From assembly GCF_030159855.1 (NCBI RefSeq), contig NZ_BSNG01000003.1:359172-423171 (forward strand): a DNA stretch of 64,000 nt, given 5' to 3'. The position numbers and the translations under genes are program-made. The number at the start of each line of letters is the position of its first letter. The first letter of the stretch is position 1. The notes beneath the pieces were generated by a model. It worked only from the letters and a program-made list of their open reading frames with translations, was not told where the DNA came from and did not search any database. The stretch comes from Devosia yakushimensis (GTDB lineage Bacteria > Pseudomonadota > Alphaproteobacteria > Rhizobiales > Devosiaceae). Shown piece by piece: positions 1-9,170 of the stretch.

Positions 1-743
1 AGGTCATGACTTACATAATTGTCGGGACGATAAGAGCTGATAGCGATGGACCGAATTAAGGTGCTATCTGCCGTGATGAGCTTTGCGGCTGCGAATGCTG
101 GCAATACCCCGCCGGTTCCCGTGGTGTGATAAAGATAGTCCGGCTTGAACCCCAAAGCTCTGCACTGATCCTGGATCTCCTTGTAGGTTAATAGATGCGC
201 CGGAAAGCTGGCGGGATGGGTTACACCAGCGGGAGCGACCATCACCGTGTGTCCGGCGGCTTCAAGTTCGGCCTTCCTTCGTGCGACAGCGGGGTAAAGC
301 TTATCGTCCCAAATAGTTTCTTGGGACTCTGACGGGGAACGGGGATAGCAGTGGACCTCGACACCCATGATCTTATTCACCAGAAGATTGCCGCGCCAAG
401 ATTTTGGAAATCCTTCGGCCAGGTTGTCGTATAGAAAAAGAACCGGAGTTATGCCGGCTTGGATCGCTACCGCTGCCAGTTGAGTCGCCGAATTGGAGAT
501 GTATGCGCCGACGGTGAGAATGTGCGTCACACCGTTCTGCAGCGCCTCTCCGACGATAAATTCCGCGAGCCTGACCTTACTACCGCTCGCTGCAGCCGGC
601 CCGGCCAGATCCTCTCTTTTAAGGTAGAGCTCGATGCCATACTTTTTTGACAGGTTTTCGACTTTGTGTAGAGGTGTTGGATAAAACCCGACCCTCTTCC
701 TGGGAAGCGTGGTGACGTACTCTTCCAATTCGTCTAATGTCAT
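1..743 (-). CDS. D-cysteine desulfhydrase / ACC-deaminase-like PLP enzyme (3' end cut by window)
   Basis: About 247 residues are visible; the C-terminus lies beyond the left edge. The reading starts at ATG 743 (MTLDELEEYV) and shows the fold-type II PLP pattern: LYLKREDLAG near residue 43, then SGSKVRLAEF carrying the presumed PLP-binding Lys, an asparagine-containing ISNSATQ segment and the glycine-rich phosphate loop TTGTGG. Family members release pyruvate, ammonia and sulfide from D-cysteine, or act on ACC. The usual GGNK around the lysine is GSK here, so the exact substrate is open. It lies just downstream of a polar amino-acid ABC transporter on the same strand (47-bp gap), so it probably degrades the imported compound in the cytoplasm. 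Family assignment is firm; substrate is inference. Confidence 0.85.
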   Translation of the reverse strand, partial: MTLDELEEYVTTLPRKRVGFYPTPLHKVENLSKKYGIELYLKREDLAGPAAASGSKVRLAEFIVGEALQNGVTHILTVGAYISNSATQLAAVAIQAGITPVLFLYDNLAEGFPKSWRGNLLVNKIMGVEVHCYPRSPSESQETIWDDKLYPAVARRKAELEAAGHTVMVAPAGVTHPASFPAHLLTYKEIQDQCRALGFKPDYLYHTTGTGGVLPAFAAAKLITADSTLIRSIAISSYRPDNYVSHD

Positions 744-789
744 TTTGCAATACTTCTTGAATTGTGTGGAATGTCGAGGCCGCCGTCCT

Positions 790-1593
790 TCAGCGCACTC
801 GCGCCAAGAACTCTCGTGTCCGTTCCGATTTCGGATTGGCGATCATCTCATTCGGATCGCCTTTTTCGACCACGACGCCACCATCCATAAAGATCAGTTG
901 GTCCGCCACCTCGCGGGCAAAGCCGATCTCGTGTGTGACGATGACCATCGTCATGCCCTTACGTGCCAGTTCTTTCATGACATTGAGCACTTCTCCCACG
1001 AGTTCGGGGTCGAGCGCGGATGTCGGCTCATCGAACAGCATGACTTTCGGCCTCATCGCCAGGGCTCGGGCAATCGCGACACGTTGCTGCTGGCCACCGG
1101 ACAAATTGCGCGGATACACTTCGGCCTTATCCGACAGCCCCACCTGTTCCAGGAGCTCGTGTGCAAACTTGCGTGCCTCGGCGACAGGCTCCTTCCGTAC
1201 ATGTATCGGAGCTTCGACGATGTTTTCGATCACCGTCATGTGGGGAAAGAGGTTGAACTGTTGAAATACCATCCCGACTTCAGCGCGACGGTGGCAGATG
1301 GCGGAGGCGGGAAGTTCGTGCAGCGCGTCGCCCACCAGCCGGTACCCCACGAAGTCGCCGTTGACCAGCAAAACGCCGCCATTGATCTCCTCGAGATGGT
1401 TGATGCATCGCAGAAAGGTGCTCTTACCAGATCCTGACGGACCGATTATGCACGCGACCGATCCCTGAGGGACCTCCAGATCGATCCCTTTCAGAACATC
1501 CAGAGATCCGAAGGATTTGCGTATGCCGCTAGCGAAGACGACGGATTTCTGATCCGCGCCGAATTTTCGGTGCATGGACTTGAGTTCGGTCAT
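790..1593 (-). CDS. Polar amino-acid ABC transporter ATP-binding protein (GlnQ/HisP type)
   Basis: 267-residue ATPase. Walker [11 protein letters not shown]-loop [13 protein letters not shown], signature [15 protein letters not shown], Walker [14 protein letters not shown] and switch TVIVTHEI-like ([11 protein letters not shown]) are all present in order, so it should be active. The length matches the GlnQ family. An upstream in-frame extension reaches 1734, but it would run deep into the permease gene and lacks family sequence; ATG 1593 overlaps the permease stop by four bases (ATGA), the usual coupled arrangement. It energises import through the neighbouring permease and periplasmic protein at the inner membrane. 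Confidence 0.95.
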   Translation of the reverse strand: MTELKSMHRKFGADQKSVVFASGIRKSFGSLDVLKGIDLEVPQGSVACIIGPSGSGKSTFLRCINHLEEINGGVLLVNGDFVGYRLVGDALHELPASAICHRRAEVGMVFQQFNLFPHMTVIENIVEAPIHVRKEPVAEARKFAHELLEQVGLSDKAEVYPRNLSGGQQQRVAIARALAMRPKVMLFDEPTSALDPELVGEVLNVMKELARKGMTMVIVTHEIGFAREVADQLIFMDGGVVVEKGDPNEMIANPKSERTREFLARVR

Positions 1594-2525
1594 TGGAAGC
1601 GCCTTCTCATAGGGATCAACATGCCAAAGACTTTCTGCCTCACCCCCCCTGCTGGCTTGCCTTCTTCGCGGGAGAAGAATCGCTCTAGATAAAACTGACC
1701 GACCGTCATCACGCTGACTACAGCCAGATACCAAGCCGTTACGACCAACAACAAAGGGATGGTCTCAAAAGTCCGAGCGTAGATGGCCTGTGCGGAGTAA
1801 AGGAGGTCGGCAACGGCAATGATACTGACAAGGGAGGTAGTCTTGAGCAGATTAATCGTCTCGTTTCCCGTCGGCGGAATGATCATGCGCATCGCTTGAG
1901 GCAAAATGATCCGGAAAATGAGGGAGCTCGGGTGCATACCAAGGGATAGAGCCGCTTCTGTCTGTCCTTTCGACACGGTTTTTAACCCACCCCTGACAAT
2001 TTCGGCCATGTATCCGGCCTCATGAAGAGAGAGGGCCACGACCGCAGCGACGAACGGTGTCATGACCTCATTGGTCGGCACGGAAACAACCTCTCCCAAC
2101 ATGGGCAGCCATATACCCAACCGGGGAAAGATCAGTGCGAGATTGTACCAGAGAATGATCTGCACTAGAGCAGGCGCGCCGCGAAAAAACCATACGAACG
2201 CGACGGCCGGAGCCGCCAAGAGCTTGCTTGGTGACAACATCATGAGGGCTGCCACAGTGCCCATAAAGACGGCGAGCAACATGACGATGACGGTGAGAGC
2301 CAATGTCGTGAGCAATCCGCTGACGATGATGGGGCTGAACATATAACGCCAGACCGTACCCCATTGCAGCAGAGGGTTGGTTGCTATCGCATAGCAGAGA
2401 GCCGTCACGCAGAGAGCGACCAGAACAACGGCTGCCATTCGAAACGGATGCCGCAAAGGCACCACGCGGAAAGCGCCGGGCGCGACCCCGACCGTTGGAG
2501 ATGGAGATGTTTGTGATGAAGGCAT
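1590..2525 (-). CDS. Polar amino-acid ABC transporter permease (HisM/GlnP family)
   Basis: About 311 residues with a basic cytoplasmic N-terminus, a first membrane span near residues 30-50, and the family-3 permease core. The EAA loop reads [22 protein letters not shown], split here as EAALSLG followed by ILPQA, which contacts the ATPase. ATG 2525 is chosen; a TTG at 2549 would add eight residues and neither has a strong Shine-Dalgarno. This is somewhat longer than minimal HisM-type permeases because of the N-terminal extension. A single permease gene implies a homodimer. The gene is translationally coupled to the ATPase downstream and separated from the upstream binding-protein gene by a hairpin. 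Confidence 0.9.
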   Translation of the reverse strand: MPSSQTSPSPTVGVAPGAFRVVPLRHPFRMAAVVLVALCVTALCYAIATNPLLQWGTVWRYMFSPIIVSGLLTTLALTVIVMLLAVFMGTVAALMMLSPSKLLAAPAVAFVWFFRGAPALVQIILWYNLALIFPRLGIWLPMLGEVVSVPTNEVMTPFVAAVVALSLHEAGYMAEIVRGGLKTVSKGQTEAALSLGMHPSSLIFRIILPQAMRMIIPPTGNETINLLKTTSLVSIIAVADLLYSAQAIYARTFETIPLLLVVTAWYLAVVSVMTVGQFYLERFFSREEGKPAGGVRQKVFGMLIPMRRRFQ

Positions 2526-2556
2526 CGGTGTTTCACATTGTACGAGCAAGCAGTCA

Positions 2557-2577
2557 GCGCCCGCCGTAGGCGGGCGC
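2557..2577 (-). promoter_or_regulatory. Intercistronic hairpin between binding protein and permease genes
   Basis: Perfect 9-bp stem (GCGCCCGCC / GGCGGGCGC) around the 3-base loop GTA, in the 58-bp gap after the binding-protein stop. There is no T-run after it, so it looks like a partial terminator or an mRNA 3' stabiliser rather than a full terminator. Such structures usually keep the periplasmic binding protein more abundant than the membrane parts. Confidence 0.7.
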
Positions 2578-2583
2578 GCACCG

Positions 2584-3429
2584 CTATTCGACGAGTTCGG
2601 ACTCGTCGGTGATGACGCGGGTTTCCTTGATCGCGGCTACGGACATATTCCATTTCTGCAATATTTCGGCGTATTCACCGGAATCGATGAGGTTCTGGAA
2701 ACTTGATCGCATCATCTCCGCAGTTTCGGCGTCGCCCTTCCTGACCGCGATACCGATGGGAGTGGGGAAGTACGTCCCGGGTGTGACAACCAACTGTCCG
2801 TTGCTCTGAGTCTCGAGATAGGCCGCGGCGGTGGAGTCATCGAGACGGCCGTCTACCCGGCCGGTCAGAACCGCTTGGATCGTATCTTTCTGCTCGGGAA
2901 AGATCGCTTTTTCGATTGCCGGCTTGCTCGCCGCCGCGCAGTCGGCGTTAAGTCGGTCGACCACCAAGTCTGACATCGAGCCCGACTGAAACGCAACCGT
3001 CGCGCCGCAGAGACTACTCTGGTCCGGGAAGCGGGGCGCGTTCGCCGCGGTCGTGACGAACACTGTAGAAGCGCTGAGATAAGTTACGAAATCGACCTGC
3101 TGCAGACGTTCCGGAGTTATCGAAAACGTTGTCCACGCTACCTGCGAGCGTCCCGACACCAACGCCGGAATCATGTTGGCGAACGGCATCGAGGTGATAT
3201 CGAGTTCCACGCCCAACGCATCCGTGACCGCATTGGCCAAATCCACATCGACGCCTGCCGGTTTGCCGGCCTCGTCGACGAAACCGAAGGGCGCATACGC
3301 CAACAACGCCGATATCGAAAGTTTGCCGGCATTCTCGACTTCCGCCGTCGGTTTAACCTCTTGGGAATTGGCCGCCCCGCATCCGGCGGCTGAAAGTATC
3401 ATTAGAGCGAGTGTAGATGGCAGTTTCAT
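2584..3429 (-). CDS. Polar amino-acid ABC transporter substrate-binding protein (SBP family 3)
   Basis: 281 residues. An N-terminal signal segment (MKLPSTLALMILSAAGCGA) is followed by a family-3 solute-binding core: LSISALLAYAPFGFVDEAGK, then DVDLANAVTDALG, ITPERLQQVDF and a C-terminal NLIDSGEYAEILQKWN. A Cys at residue 17 could allow lipidation but the box is weak. The start is fixed by a strong GGGAGG about seven bases upstream. It captures a polar amino acid in the periplasm for the downstream permease/ATPase. The adjacent D-cysteine-desulfhydrase-like gene suggests a sulfur- or D-amino acid ligand; that is inference. Confidence 0.92.
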   Translation of the reverse strand: MKLPSTLALMILSAAGCGAANSQEVKPTAEVENAGKLSISALLAYAPFGFVDEAGKPAGVDVDLANAVTDALGVELDITSMPFANMIPALVSGRSQVAWTTFSITPERLQQVDFVTYLSASTVFVTTAANAPRFPDQSSLCGATVAFQSGSMSDLVVDRLNADCAAASKPAIEKAIFPEQKDTIQAVLTGRVDGRLDDSTAAAYLETQSNGQLVVTPGTYFPTPIGIAVRKGDAETAEMMRSSFQNLIDSGEYAEILQKWNMSVAAIKETRVITDESELVE

Positions 3430-3502
3430 AGATAATCCTCCCTATCTCTACACTTTCCGAAAACGGACTCCATTAATCAAATTAGAAAATATCACTAACA
3501 CT

Positions 3503-3517
3503 ATGAACGAAATTCAT
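3503..3517. promoter_or_regulatory. Small inverted repeat upstream of the amino-acid ABC operon
   Basis: ATGAA-N5-TTCAT lies in an AT-rich 116-bp gap between the LysR gene and the binding-protein gene, about 75 bp ahead of the latter. The position and T-N11-A-like shape suit a LysR binding site for the neighbouring regulator, but five-base arms are weak evidence. Confidence 0.35.
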
Positions 3518-3545
3518 TCATCTACGGCGAGGAAACCCCTACCCT

Positions 3546-4475
3546 TCACTTCTTTTGCTTCTGCGTGCGCCACTCTTTGAACACGTTCTCGATCATTTCT
3601 CGTAACCAGGAAGTAGCGGGATCCAGAGTCAGTTGGCTATGCATGATCAAGGTTACAGAGATGTCAGGAAGCGGTATCGGCGGGCGAAGGAAAATAACTT
3701 CGTCTTGCCCCCCTAGGATCATGGCGACACTTTCGCCGCAGTGTGTCAGCAACTCCGTCCCTCGGAGCATCTGCGGGATCAATTGATAGCTAGGGACAGT
3801 GGCCACCACCCTTCGGGTTTGCCCGATTTCTCTCAAAGCTGCTTCGGCCGCACCTGCGGACACGCCGTCTGCCGAAATCTGCACATGGCGCGCAGCCAGG
3901 TAGGCATCGAGATCCAACCCTTTTTGAGCTAGACGGCTTCCTCGCCAGACGACGCAACGCAATGCGTCCTTTCCCAAGACTATGCGGTGGAGGTTCGGAT
4001 CGTCCCATTCCAACTTTGAGATCACGGCACAATCGAGGTCGCCTGATGAAATGAGAGGCCTCACCTCCGAGCTGGAGGTTGGTATAATGTTTAACGTTGC
4101 GTAAGGCGCCTCCAGCGAGAACCGCCGCAACAGGCCTGGAACGAATATCAGCGCGTCATAGTCCGAAAGACCAATCCTGAAGTTTCGGTGTGTCTGACCG
4201 GGGTCGAACGTCTTGAAACGCTTTATTGTGGCCTGGATGCCTATCAACGAGTTGGATACGTCTTCGGCCAGCTCTTGTGCCCTCGGCGTCGGCTTCATCC
4301 TCGGGCCGTCTCGAGTGAACAACTCGTCCTCGAATAGCAAGCGCAGCTTGTTGAGTGAATGGCTGACTGCCGACTGCGTCCTGCCAAGTGCGATCGCCGC
4401 CCCGGTCACGCTGCGCTCCTTCATGAGGATGTCAAACACACGCAGCAGGTTCAGGTCCGTTTGATCAAGCGCCAT
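3546..4475 (-). CDS. LysR-family transcriptional regulator
   Basis: 309 residues from ATG 4475 (MALDQTDLNLLRVFDILMKE), preceded by TGGAGA; a longer in-frame start at 4529 would add 18 residues with no family similarity. The winged helix-turn-helix spans residues 5-65 (GAAIALGRTQSAVSHSLNKL), then the linker helix and a two-lobed effector domain (FRIGLSDYDALIF onward). It belongs to the NodD/LinR-like branch by its start and TRDGPRMKPTPRA segment. It sits directly upstream of, and in the same direction as, the amino-acid transporter operon and is its likely regulator. Confidence 0.9.
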   Translation of the reverse strand: MALDQTDLNLLRVFDILMKERSVTGAAIALGRTQSAVSHSLNKLRLLFEDELFTRDGPRMKPTPRAQELAEDVSNSLIGIQATIKRFKTFDPGQTHRNFRIGLSDYDALIFVPGLLRRFSLEAPYATLNIIPTSSSEVRPLISSGDLDCAVISKLEWDDPNLHRIVLGKDALRCVVWRGSRLAQKGLDLDAYLAARHVQISADGVSAGAAEAALREIGQTRRVVATVPSYQLIPQMLRGTELLTHCGESVAMILGGQDEVIFLRPPIPLPDISVTLIMHSQLTLDPATSWLREMIENVFKEWRTQKQKK

Positions 4476-5266
4476 AGATGCGGTCTCCACCAGTTTAATG
4501 GAGGCAGCCCCCGCTGCCCCGACGCCCATTTACCGAGGTAGCGTCACCAGCTCAACGCACCGAATCTGTCTGCATTCCTACTGTCGGAAGAGCGCAATGC
4601 TTTGCGTAGTATGTCGAAATCGTAACCCGCTCCTGTGTGAAAAGACCTCGTATTCCGATCCTTCACGTTACGCAGCGAAGTATATCGGCGGTCGTCGGCC
4701 CTGGCGACAGGCGTCGTCACAAGAAGACACAAATCTACGCCACTTAGCGGTATTGTGGACGGCATCAAGCCGTGGCCGATGTCAGCGATGGAGTCACTTC
4801 CGGGGGCGTATGGCGTCATGGGCGATGACCTGATCATTGCTGTGCTGGTTGGCGCATCCCTGGTTCCGATCGCATCTGGAAAGCGCGGCGCAATTGAACA
4901 GATACGTCGCACCGCAGTGGCGCGGTACCACGCGACGCCTTGGAACAGTGCCTATGGTCTTGGAAGGAGAAAGGTAGCGTCGTTGCCGACCTCCTTTTTG
5001 GCGAAACGAGTTTCTCGAGCGGGTGTACTCCGGCTGGAGTACTGCTCTTCCCCTGCGGGCGGATGCGGTCGCTATTGGCCGCCAACAGCTTGATGGGAGA
5101 CGCAAACCTCGGAGTAGATCTGACATGAAACCAACGGACAGACCGCAAGCGAGCCCCGCAATCGGACGGCTTTCGAAGGTTTGCGCTCTGAATTTCCGGT
5201 TGAGGCGAGGACTCAAGCGCCACACCCTGCTCGATAGGCGCAGCGCCGGCCCAGGACCGTTTTGGT
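4476..5266. other. Gene-poor stretch, no recognisable intact gene
   Basis: About 790 bp between the LysR gene and a transposase/AbiEii relic. Short open frames exist on both strands but none has a Shine-Dalgarno, a conserved motif or a sensible protein composition. It is probably decayed DNA next to an old insertion-sequence scar. Confidence 0.6.
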
Positions 5267-5515
5267 TTGGCTGAAATGCCCATTGTTGCATTCCAAGACC
5301 TGTACGGCGGCAAACTGCACGCGGCGACAGACCATCAACACCCACGCGACCTGCTCAAACGCGAACGGATCAGGCGGCGGACCTACCGAACCCGCGATGA
5401 AGCCAGGCAGGACGTGTTCGATTACATCGAGATGTTCTATAACCCGACACGCAAGCACGCCCGCAATGGAATGCTATCGCCCGTCGAGTTCGAGAAACGG
5501 CACCAAATCTAACCC
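5267..5515 (+). pseudogene. Chimeric relic: AbiEii-type nucleotidyltransferase fragment joined to an IS3-family OrfB 3' end
   Basis: One open frame of about 81 codons carries two unrelated pieces. The first 30 residues (MPIVAFQDLYGGKLHAATD then HQHPRDL) match the C-terminal-half signature of AbiEii/AbiGii nucleotidyltransferase toxins. The rest (RRTYRTRDEARQDVFDYIE, FYNPTRKHARNGMLSPVEFE) is the C-terminus of an IS3-family transposase OrfB. The junction is near 5345-5352, where both families read RDL-like residues. Neither half could function: the AbiEii piece lacks its catalytic core and the transposase lacks its DDE residues. It records an insertion and deletion event that destroyed a toxin gene. 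Confidence 0.8.
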
Positions 5516-5518
5516 CGA

Positions 5519-5545
5519 AGGTGTCTACAGAACGCGGGGATATTC
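5519..5545 (+). mobile_element. Probable right terminus of the decayed IS3-family element
   Basis: Immediately after the transposase stop lies GGTGTCTACAGAACGCGGGG, resembling the GTGTCTAC...CGGGG ends common for IS3-family elements. No matching left end was found, in keeping with deletion of the left part of the element. Confidence 0.45.
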
Positions 5546-5790
5546 AAAGAGGTCGATTTCGCTGTCGTGGGCTGGGGTCGCCCTACACATCCGCAGCCCG
5601 CGATGTAGGGATGCCAACCCCACGCTGACAGTCATGGTTTGCTTGGACATGTTCGTAGCGGAACTCAAGAGCTCCAGCCCATTCTCTGCAGCTCAAAAAC
5701 CTGCTGGGCTAATGGATTTCAGAAATGTACTTTCCAATAATTCCCGCTCGCACATCGCTGCGACCACTGCGTGTTTCGCGACTGCGTTAG

Positions 5791-6951
5791 CTAATCGTTC
5801 CAAACTGCGACATAGAGGTCTCTAATTTCGTCAGCTGTAGGAACGCGAGGATTGTTGCCTGGAGAACCAGAGGCAAGGGCTTGATCGGCCATAAAAGGGA
5901 TCAGCGCACTCCACTGCATTTGATCAATACCGTAGGCCTTCGGCGTTGGCACTTGCAAGTCACTGTTTAGCAGCCTGAGAGCATCCACAAGCGCTTTGGC
6001 TGCGCCTGCATCGTCGAAGTGAAGATCGACGATCCCCATGGCCCTAGCGCAGTCCGCATAACGTTCTTCGCATCCAGAGATTGACCATTCAGTCACAATC
6101 GGAAGCAACATGGCGTTGGATAGCCCATGAGCCACATGAAAATTCGCGCCGATAGGTCTGCTCATGCCGTGAACCAACGCCACGGAGGCGTTCGAGAAGG
6201 CAATACCCGCCTGCATCGAACCAACCATCATTGCTTCTCGAGCGCTTCGATCGCCTGGAGACGTCCACACCTTTCGCAAATTCGGCCAAATCAAACGCAT
6301 CGCCGAAAGAGCCATCGCGTCCGAAAATGGGTTGTTCCGTCGGGAAACGTATGCTTCGAGAGCATGGGTGAGCGCGTCGATTCCCGTGTCTGCAGTCAGC
6401 CGAGGCGGTGCGCTAATCGAAAGTTCAAAATCAACAATTGCAAGCGTTGGAAGATACGCAAGACCCACGCACAACATCTTCTCGTCATTTGCGTTGTCAG
6501 TGATGATCGTGAACTTCGTCGCCTCAGATCCGGTCCCTGCAGTAGTAGGAATCGCGACAATAGGAAGCCCGCGATTGTTTTCCTGATGCGGCGCCTTGAG
6601 GGAACGAATATCTCCCCCACGCTTGGCCATCACGGCAACCGCCTTGGCCGTATCGATCGAGCTGCCTCCTCCAAAACCGATGACGCTGTCATGATCTCCC
6701 GCAAGGACAAAATCGACCGCGGCGTTAACAATATCAACGGTGGGGTCTGCTTGGACGCCATCAAAAATCCGGCTGTGGATACCTCCGTCAGTCAAAATGG
6801 AAACTAGGCCCTGAACACTACCACTTGCGTTCATAAAGGCGTCCGTAATGATCGCAGGGCGTTGGAGGCCGAACAATTTCATAGCTTCCGCGGTCTCGCG
6901 AAGAGCGCCCCCGCCAACTCGCAATGCCACAGGTAGGTAAACGTTGGTCAT
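5791..6951 (-). CDS. Iron-containing (group III) alcohol dehydrogenase
   Basis: 386 residues, the normal length. The NAD(P)-binding FGGGSSIDTAKA motif (near residue 95), the AIPTTAGTGSEAT segment, and the metal-site cluster DTGIDALTHALEAYVSR, then ALVHGMSRPIG and HVAHGLSNAM (Asp plus three His) are intact, so it should be active. Family members oxidise alcohols or reduce aldehydes; maleylacetate reductases and 1,3-propanediol-type enzymes are related. It is transcribed divergently from a LysR gene with a clear inverted repeat between them, so expression is probably inducer-controlled. The substrate is unknown. Confidence 0.92.
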   Translation of the reverse strand: MTNVYLPVALRVGGGALRETAEAMKLFGLQRPAIITDAFMNASGSVQGLVSILTDGGIHSRIFDGVQADPTVDIVNAAVDFVLAGDHDSVIGFGGGSSIDTAKAVAVMAKRGGDIRSLKAPHQENNRGLPIVAIPTTAGTGSEATKFTIITDNANDEKMLCVGLAYLPTLAIVDFELSISAPPRLTADTGIDALTHALEAYVSRRNNPFSDAMALSAMRLIWPNLRKVWTSPGDRSAREAMMVGSMQAGIAFSNASVALVHGMSRPIGANFHVAHGLSNAMLLPIVTEWSISGCEERYADCARAMGIVDLHFDDAGAAKALVDALRLLNSDLQVPTPKAYGIDQMQWSALIPFMADQALASGSPGNNPRVPTADEIRDLYVAVWND

Positions 6952-7004
6952 CTCGTCGCCACCGATACAGGTTCACTTGAGCATGCATAGCATTTGACGA
7001 ATGC

Positions 7005-7039
7005 GCACAGAAACGAGTAAAATAGCTCAGTTTCTGTGC
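7005..7039. promoter_or_regulatory. Inverted-repeat operator between alcohol dehydrogenase and LysR genes
   Basis: Perfect 10-bp arms GCACAGAAAC (7005-7014) and GTTTCTGTGC (7030-7039) separated by 15 bp, in the divergent 102-bp region. It is a good candidate for the LysR protein's binding site and would control both genes. It overlaps the alternative GTG start at 7036, which supports the ATG at 7054 as the true LysR start. Confidence 0.7.
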
Positions 7040-7053
7040 AGAAATTCACACTA

Positions 7054-7953
7054 ATGCCCCTACCACTGAATTGGGACGACCTCCGCTTTTTTCTCGCGGT
7101 GGCAAGGTCCAAAACTCTCTCGCTAGCTGGTAGGCGACTGGGTACTGATCATGCGACCGTGGGCCGCCGCATCACCGCGCTTGAACAATCTCTTGGGATT
7201 CGCCTATTTGAGCGAAATCCGAGGGGATACAACTTAACTGCTCAGGGCGAAGCGATACTGTCGTTGACGACAGAAGTAGAAGCGCACGTGCTTGAAATAC
7301 AGGAGAAAACTGCGGACCACCATCAGGGACTAAATGGCTCTATTCGTATTTCTACGCCAGAAGGATTCGGAAATTACTTCCTAGCCGAAAGAGTAGGGAA
7401 ATTCACTCAAGATAACCCTCTGATTTCTGTCGAGCTAGTTACCATACAGCAGATCTTAGCCCTGTCTCGCAGAGAAGCTGACATCGCAATTACGATGACC
7501 GAGCCGCCGCGTGATCTTTCCATGCAAGAACATTTAGTCGACTACAGTCTTGGTCTTTACGCCTCGACAGATTACCTATCAATCGCGGCGCCGATTTTCT
7601 CTCGAACAGATCTCATCGATCACCCTTTTGTTGGTTATGTGAATGATTTGATATTTAGCCGACCTCTAGATTATCTTAGAGAGATTCATCCGGGGTTAAG
7701 ATCGAGACTTCAAAATAGTAGTATCGAAGCCCAGAAACTGGCCATAGAGTCTAGCTTCGGCATAGGTGTGTTACCTCTGTATATCGGCAGAACCTCCAGC
7801 AAGCTCGTTCGCCTGCTTCCGGACGAGGTAAGCCTTAGACGCACATACTGGATAGTCACCGTACCGGAGGTAGCCGATACTGCCGTGGTCAGATCGTTCC
7901 TCCGCTTCATACGCGCGATAGTGCAGGATAGTCGTGACTTCTTTGCCAGCTGA
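7054..7953 (+). CDS. LysR-family transcriptional regulator
   Basis: 299 residues from ATG 7054 (MPLPLNWDDLRFFLAVARS). The DNA-binding domain fills residues 7-66 (AGRRLGTDHATVGRRITALE) and is followed by an effector domain (GSIRISTPEGFGNYFLAERV). A GTG six codons upstream lies inside the operator and is disfavoured. No Shine-Dalgarno is obvious, so translation may be leaderless or weak. It is divergent from the iron-type alcohol dehydrogenase and likely controls it and itself. The coding DNA is more AT-rich than its surroundings. Confidence 0.88.
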   Translation: MPLPLNWDDLRFFLAVARSKTLSLAGRRLGTDHATVGRRITALEQSLGIRLFERNPRGYNLTAQGEAILSLTTEVEAHVLEIQEKTADHHQGLNGSIRISTPEGFGNYFLAERVGKFTQDNPLISVELVTIQQILALSRREADIAITMTEPPRDLSMQEHLVDYSLGLYASTDYLSIAAPIFSRTDLIDHPFVGYVNDLIFSRPLDYLREIHPGLRSRLQNSSIEAQKLAIESSFGIGVLPLYIGRTSSKLVRLLPDEVSLRRTYWIVTVPEVADTAVVRSFLRFIRAIVQDSRDFFAS

Positions 7954-7988
7954 TAAGCCATCGCTGCAGTAGAATGGGGAGTGAAATT

Positions 7989-8135
7989 GTGCTCGACCCG
8001 CATGGATTGTGCGCCTTTCGTGTGACCCGCCTGACGAGCACGGCGTTGTCAACAAAGGCGCATATCGGAGGCTTTTGACACGACTGATTGATGCCGGAGT
8101 GGACAGTACGGGTTTGTTGGGCAGCACGGGTGGCT
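7989..8135 (+). pseudogene. 5' fragment of a DapA/NAL-family aldolase gene, frameshifted
   Basis: From GTG 7989 the frame reads PHGLCAFRVT; after a one-base loss near 8022 the next frame reads PPDEHGVVNKGAYRRLL and then DAGVDSTGLLGSTGGY. This matches, segment by segment, the first 51 residues of the intact DapA-like protein at 27685 (HGLCAFPITPANEHG, LLGSTGGY). It stops abruptly at the GSTGGY active-site loop, where sequence of an unrelated dehydrogenase begins. It is a non-functional relic. Confidence 0.8.
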
Positions 8136-8138
8136 ACC

Positions 8139-8951
8139 TGAACCCGCTATGTCTATGCGACCGCGGCCGCGCATGGAAAGCGTGTTCAAGCTTTTGGCGG
8201 CGCGAAAAACCACATGATAATCATGCCCGATGCCGACATGGAGAAGGCCGCCGATGCATTGATGGGAGCAGGTTACGGTGCCGCTGGCGAACGCTGCATG
8301 GCTGTTTCGGTTGCAGTGCCGGTGGGCAACGAAACCGCCGATCGCATTGTCGCCGCACTACTGCCGCGCATCCAAAAGCTCAAGGTTGGCCCAAGTACTG
8401 ACGCCGATTCGGAAATGGGTCCGCTGGTCACCGCCGCTGCGAAGGCGCGCGTTATCGGCCTCATCAATAAGGGCGTAGAGCAAGGCGCAAAGCTCATCGT
8501 CGATGGCCGCGACTTTGCGCTCCAAGGCTATGAGCAAGGTTTTTTCGTCGGCCCTACCCTGTTCGACCACGTCACCACCGAGATGGATATCTATAGAGAG
8601 GAAATCTTCGGGCCGGTCCTCAGTGTAGTCCGGGCTACAATCTATGAGGAGGTTCTTGCACTGCCCTCAGACAACCCCTACGGCAATGGCGTAGCCATCT
8701 TCACCCGTGACGGCGATACTGCCCGCGACTTCACCGCTCGTGTCAATGTTGGGATGGTCGGTGTCAACGTACCGGTGCCAGTGCCGGTCGCCTACCATAG
8801 CTTTGGCGGTTGGAAGGCCAGTTCATTCGGCGACCTCAACCAGTATGGCACCGACTCTATGCAGTTTTGGACCAAAGTGAAGACCGTCACAAGTCGCTGG
8901 CCCAGCGGCATCAAAGAGGGGGCCGAGTTTCAGTTCCCGACGATGCTTTAG
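8139..8951 (+). pseudogene. mmsA: 3' fragment of methylmalonate-semialdehyde dehydrogenase gene
   Basis: From about 8145 the frame reads RYVYATAAAHGKRVQAFGG, AKNHMIIMPDADMEKAAD, then GAAGERCMAVSVA with the catalytic Cys, EEIFGPVLSVVRA and a normal C-terminus. This is roughly the last 268 residues of an approximately 500-residue CoA-acylating aldehyde dehydrogenase. The N-terminal NAD-binding half is missing, replaced by the dapA fragment, so no working enzyme is made unless from the internal ATG 8214, which would lack cofactor binding. The remaining frame is open over 800 bp, so the deletion is probably recent. Confidence 0.85.
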
Positions 8952-9170
8952 GTTAGTTGGCGCCCACTTGCCAGATTGGCGTGCCGAATTATACACGCAC
9001 GCTAGCCTCTCACCCATATCGCGCTTGAACCCAAGTCAGGCTCACCACACCGGTGGGACGCAACTGGTCGAAAAAACGACTCTATACTGGCCGCAGCAGC
9101 GCTTAACCTCCCCCGCTAGCTTATTAGTTCACGCCATATCGTGTTGGCAATCCGATCCAGGGAGGACATC

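Noticed and set aside
1593..1734. 47-residue N-terminal extension of the amino-acid ABC ATPase
   Set aside because: It lies inside the permease gene, lacks conservation, and an ATGA-coupled start fits better.
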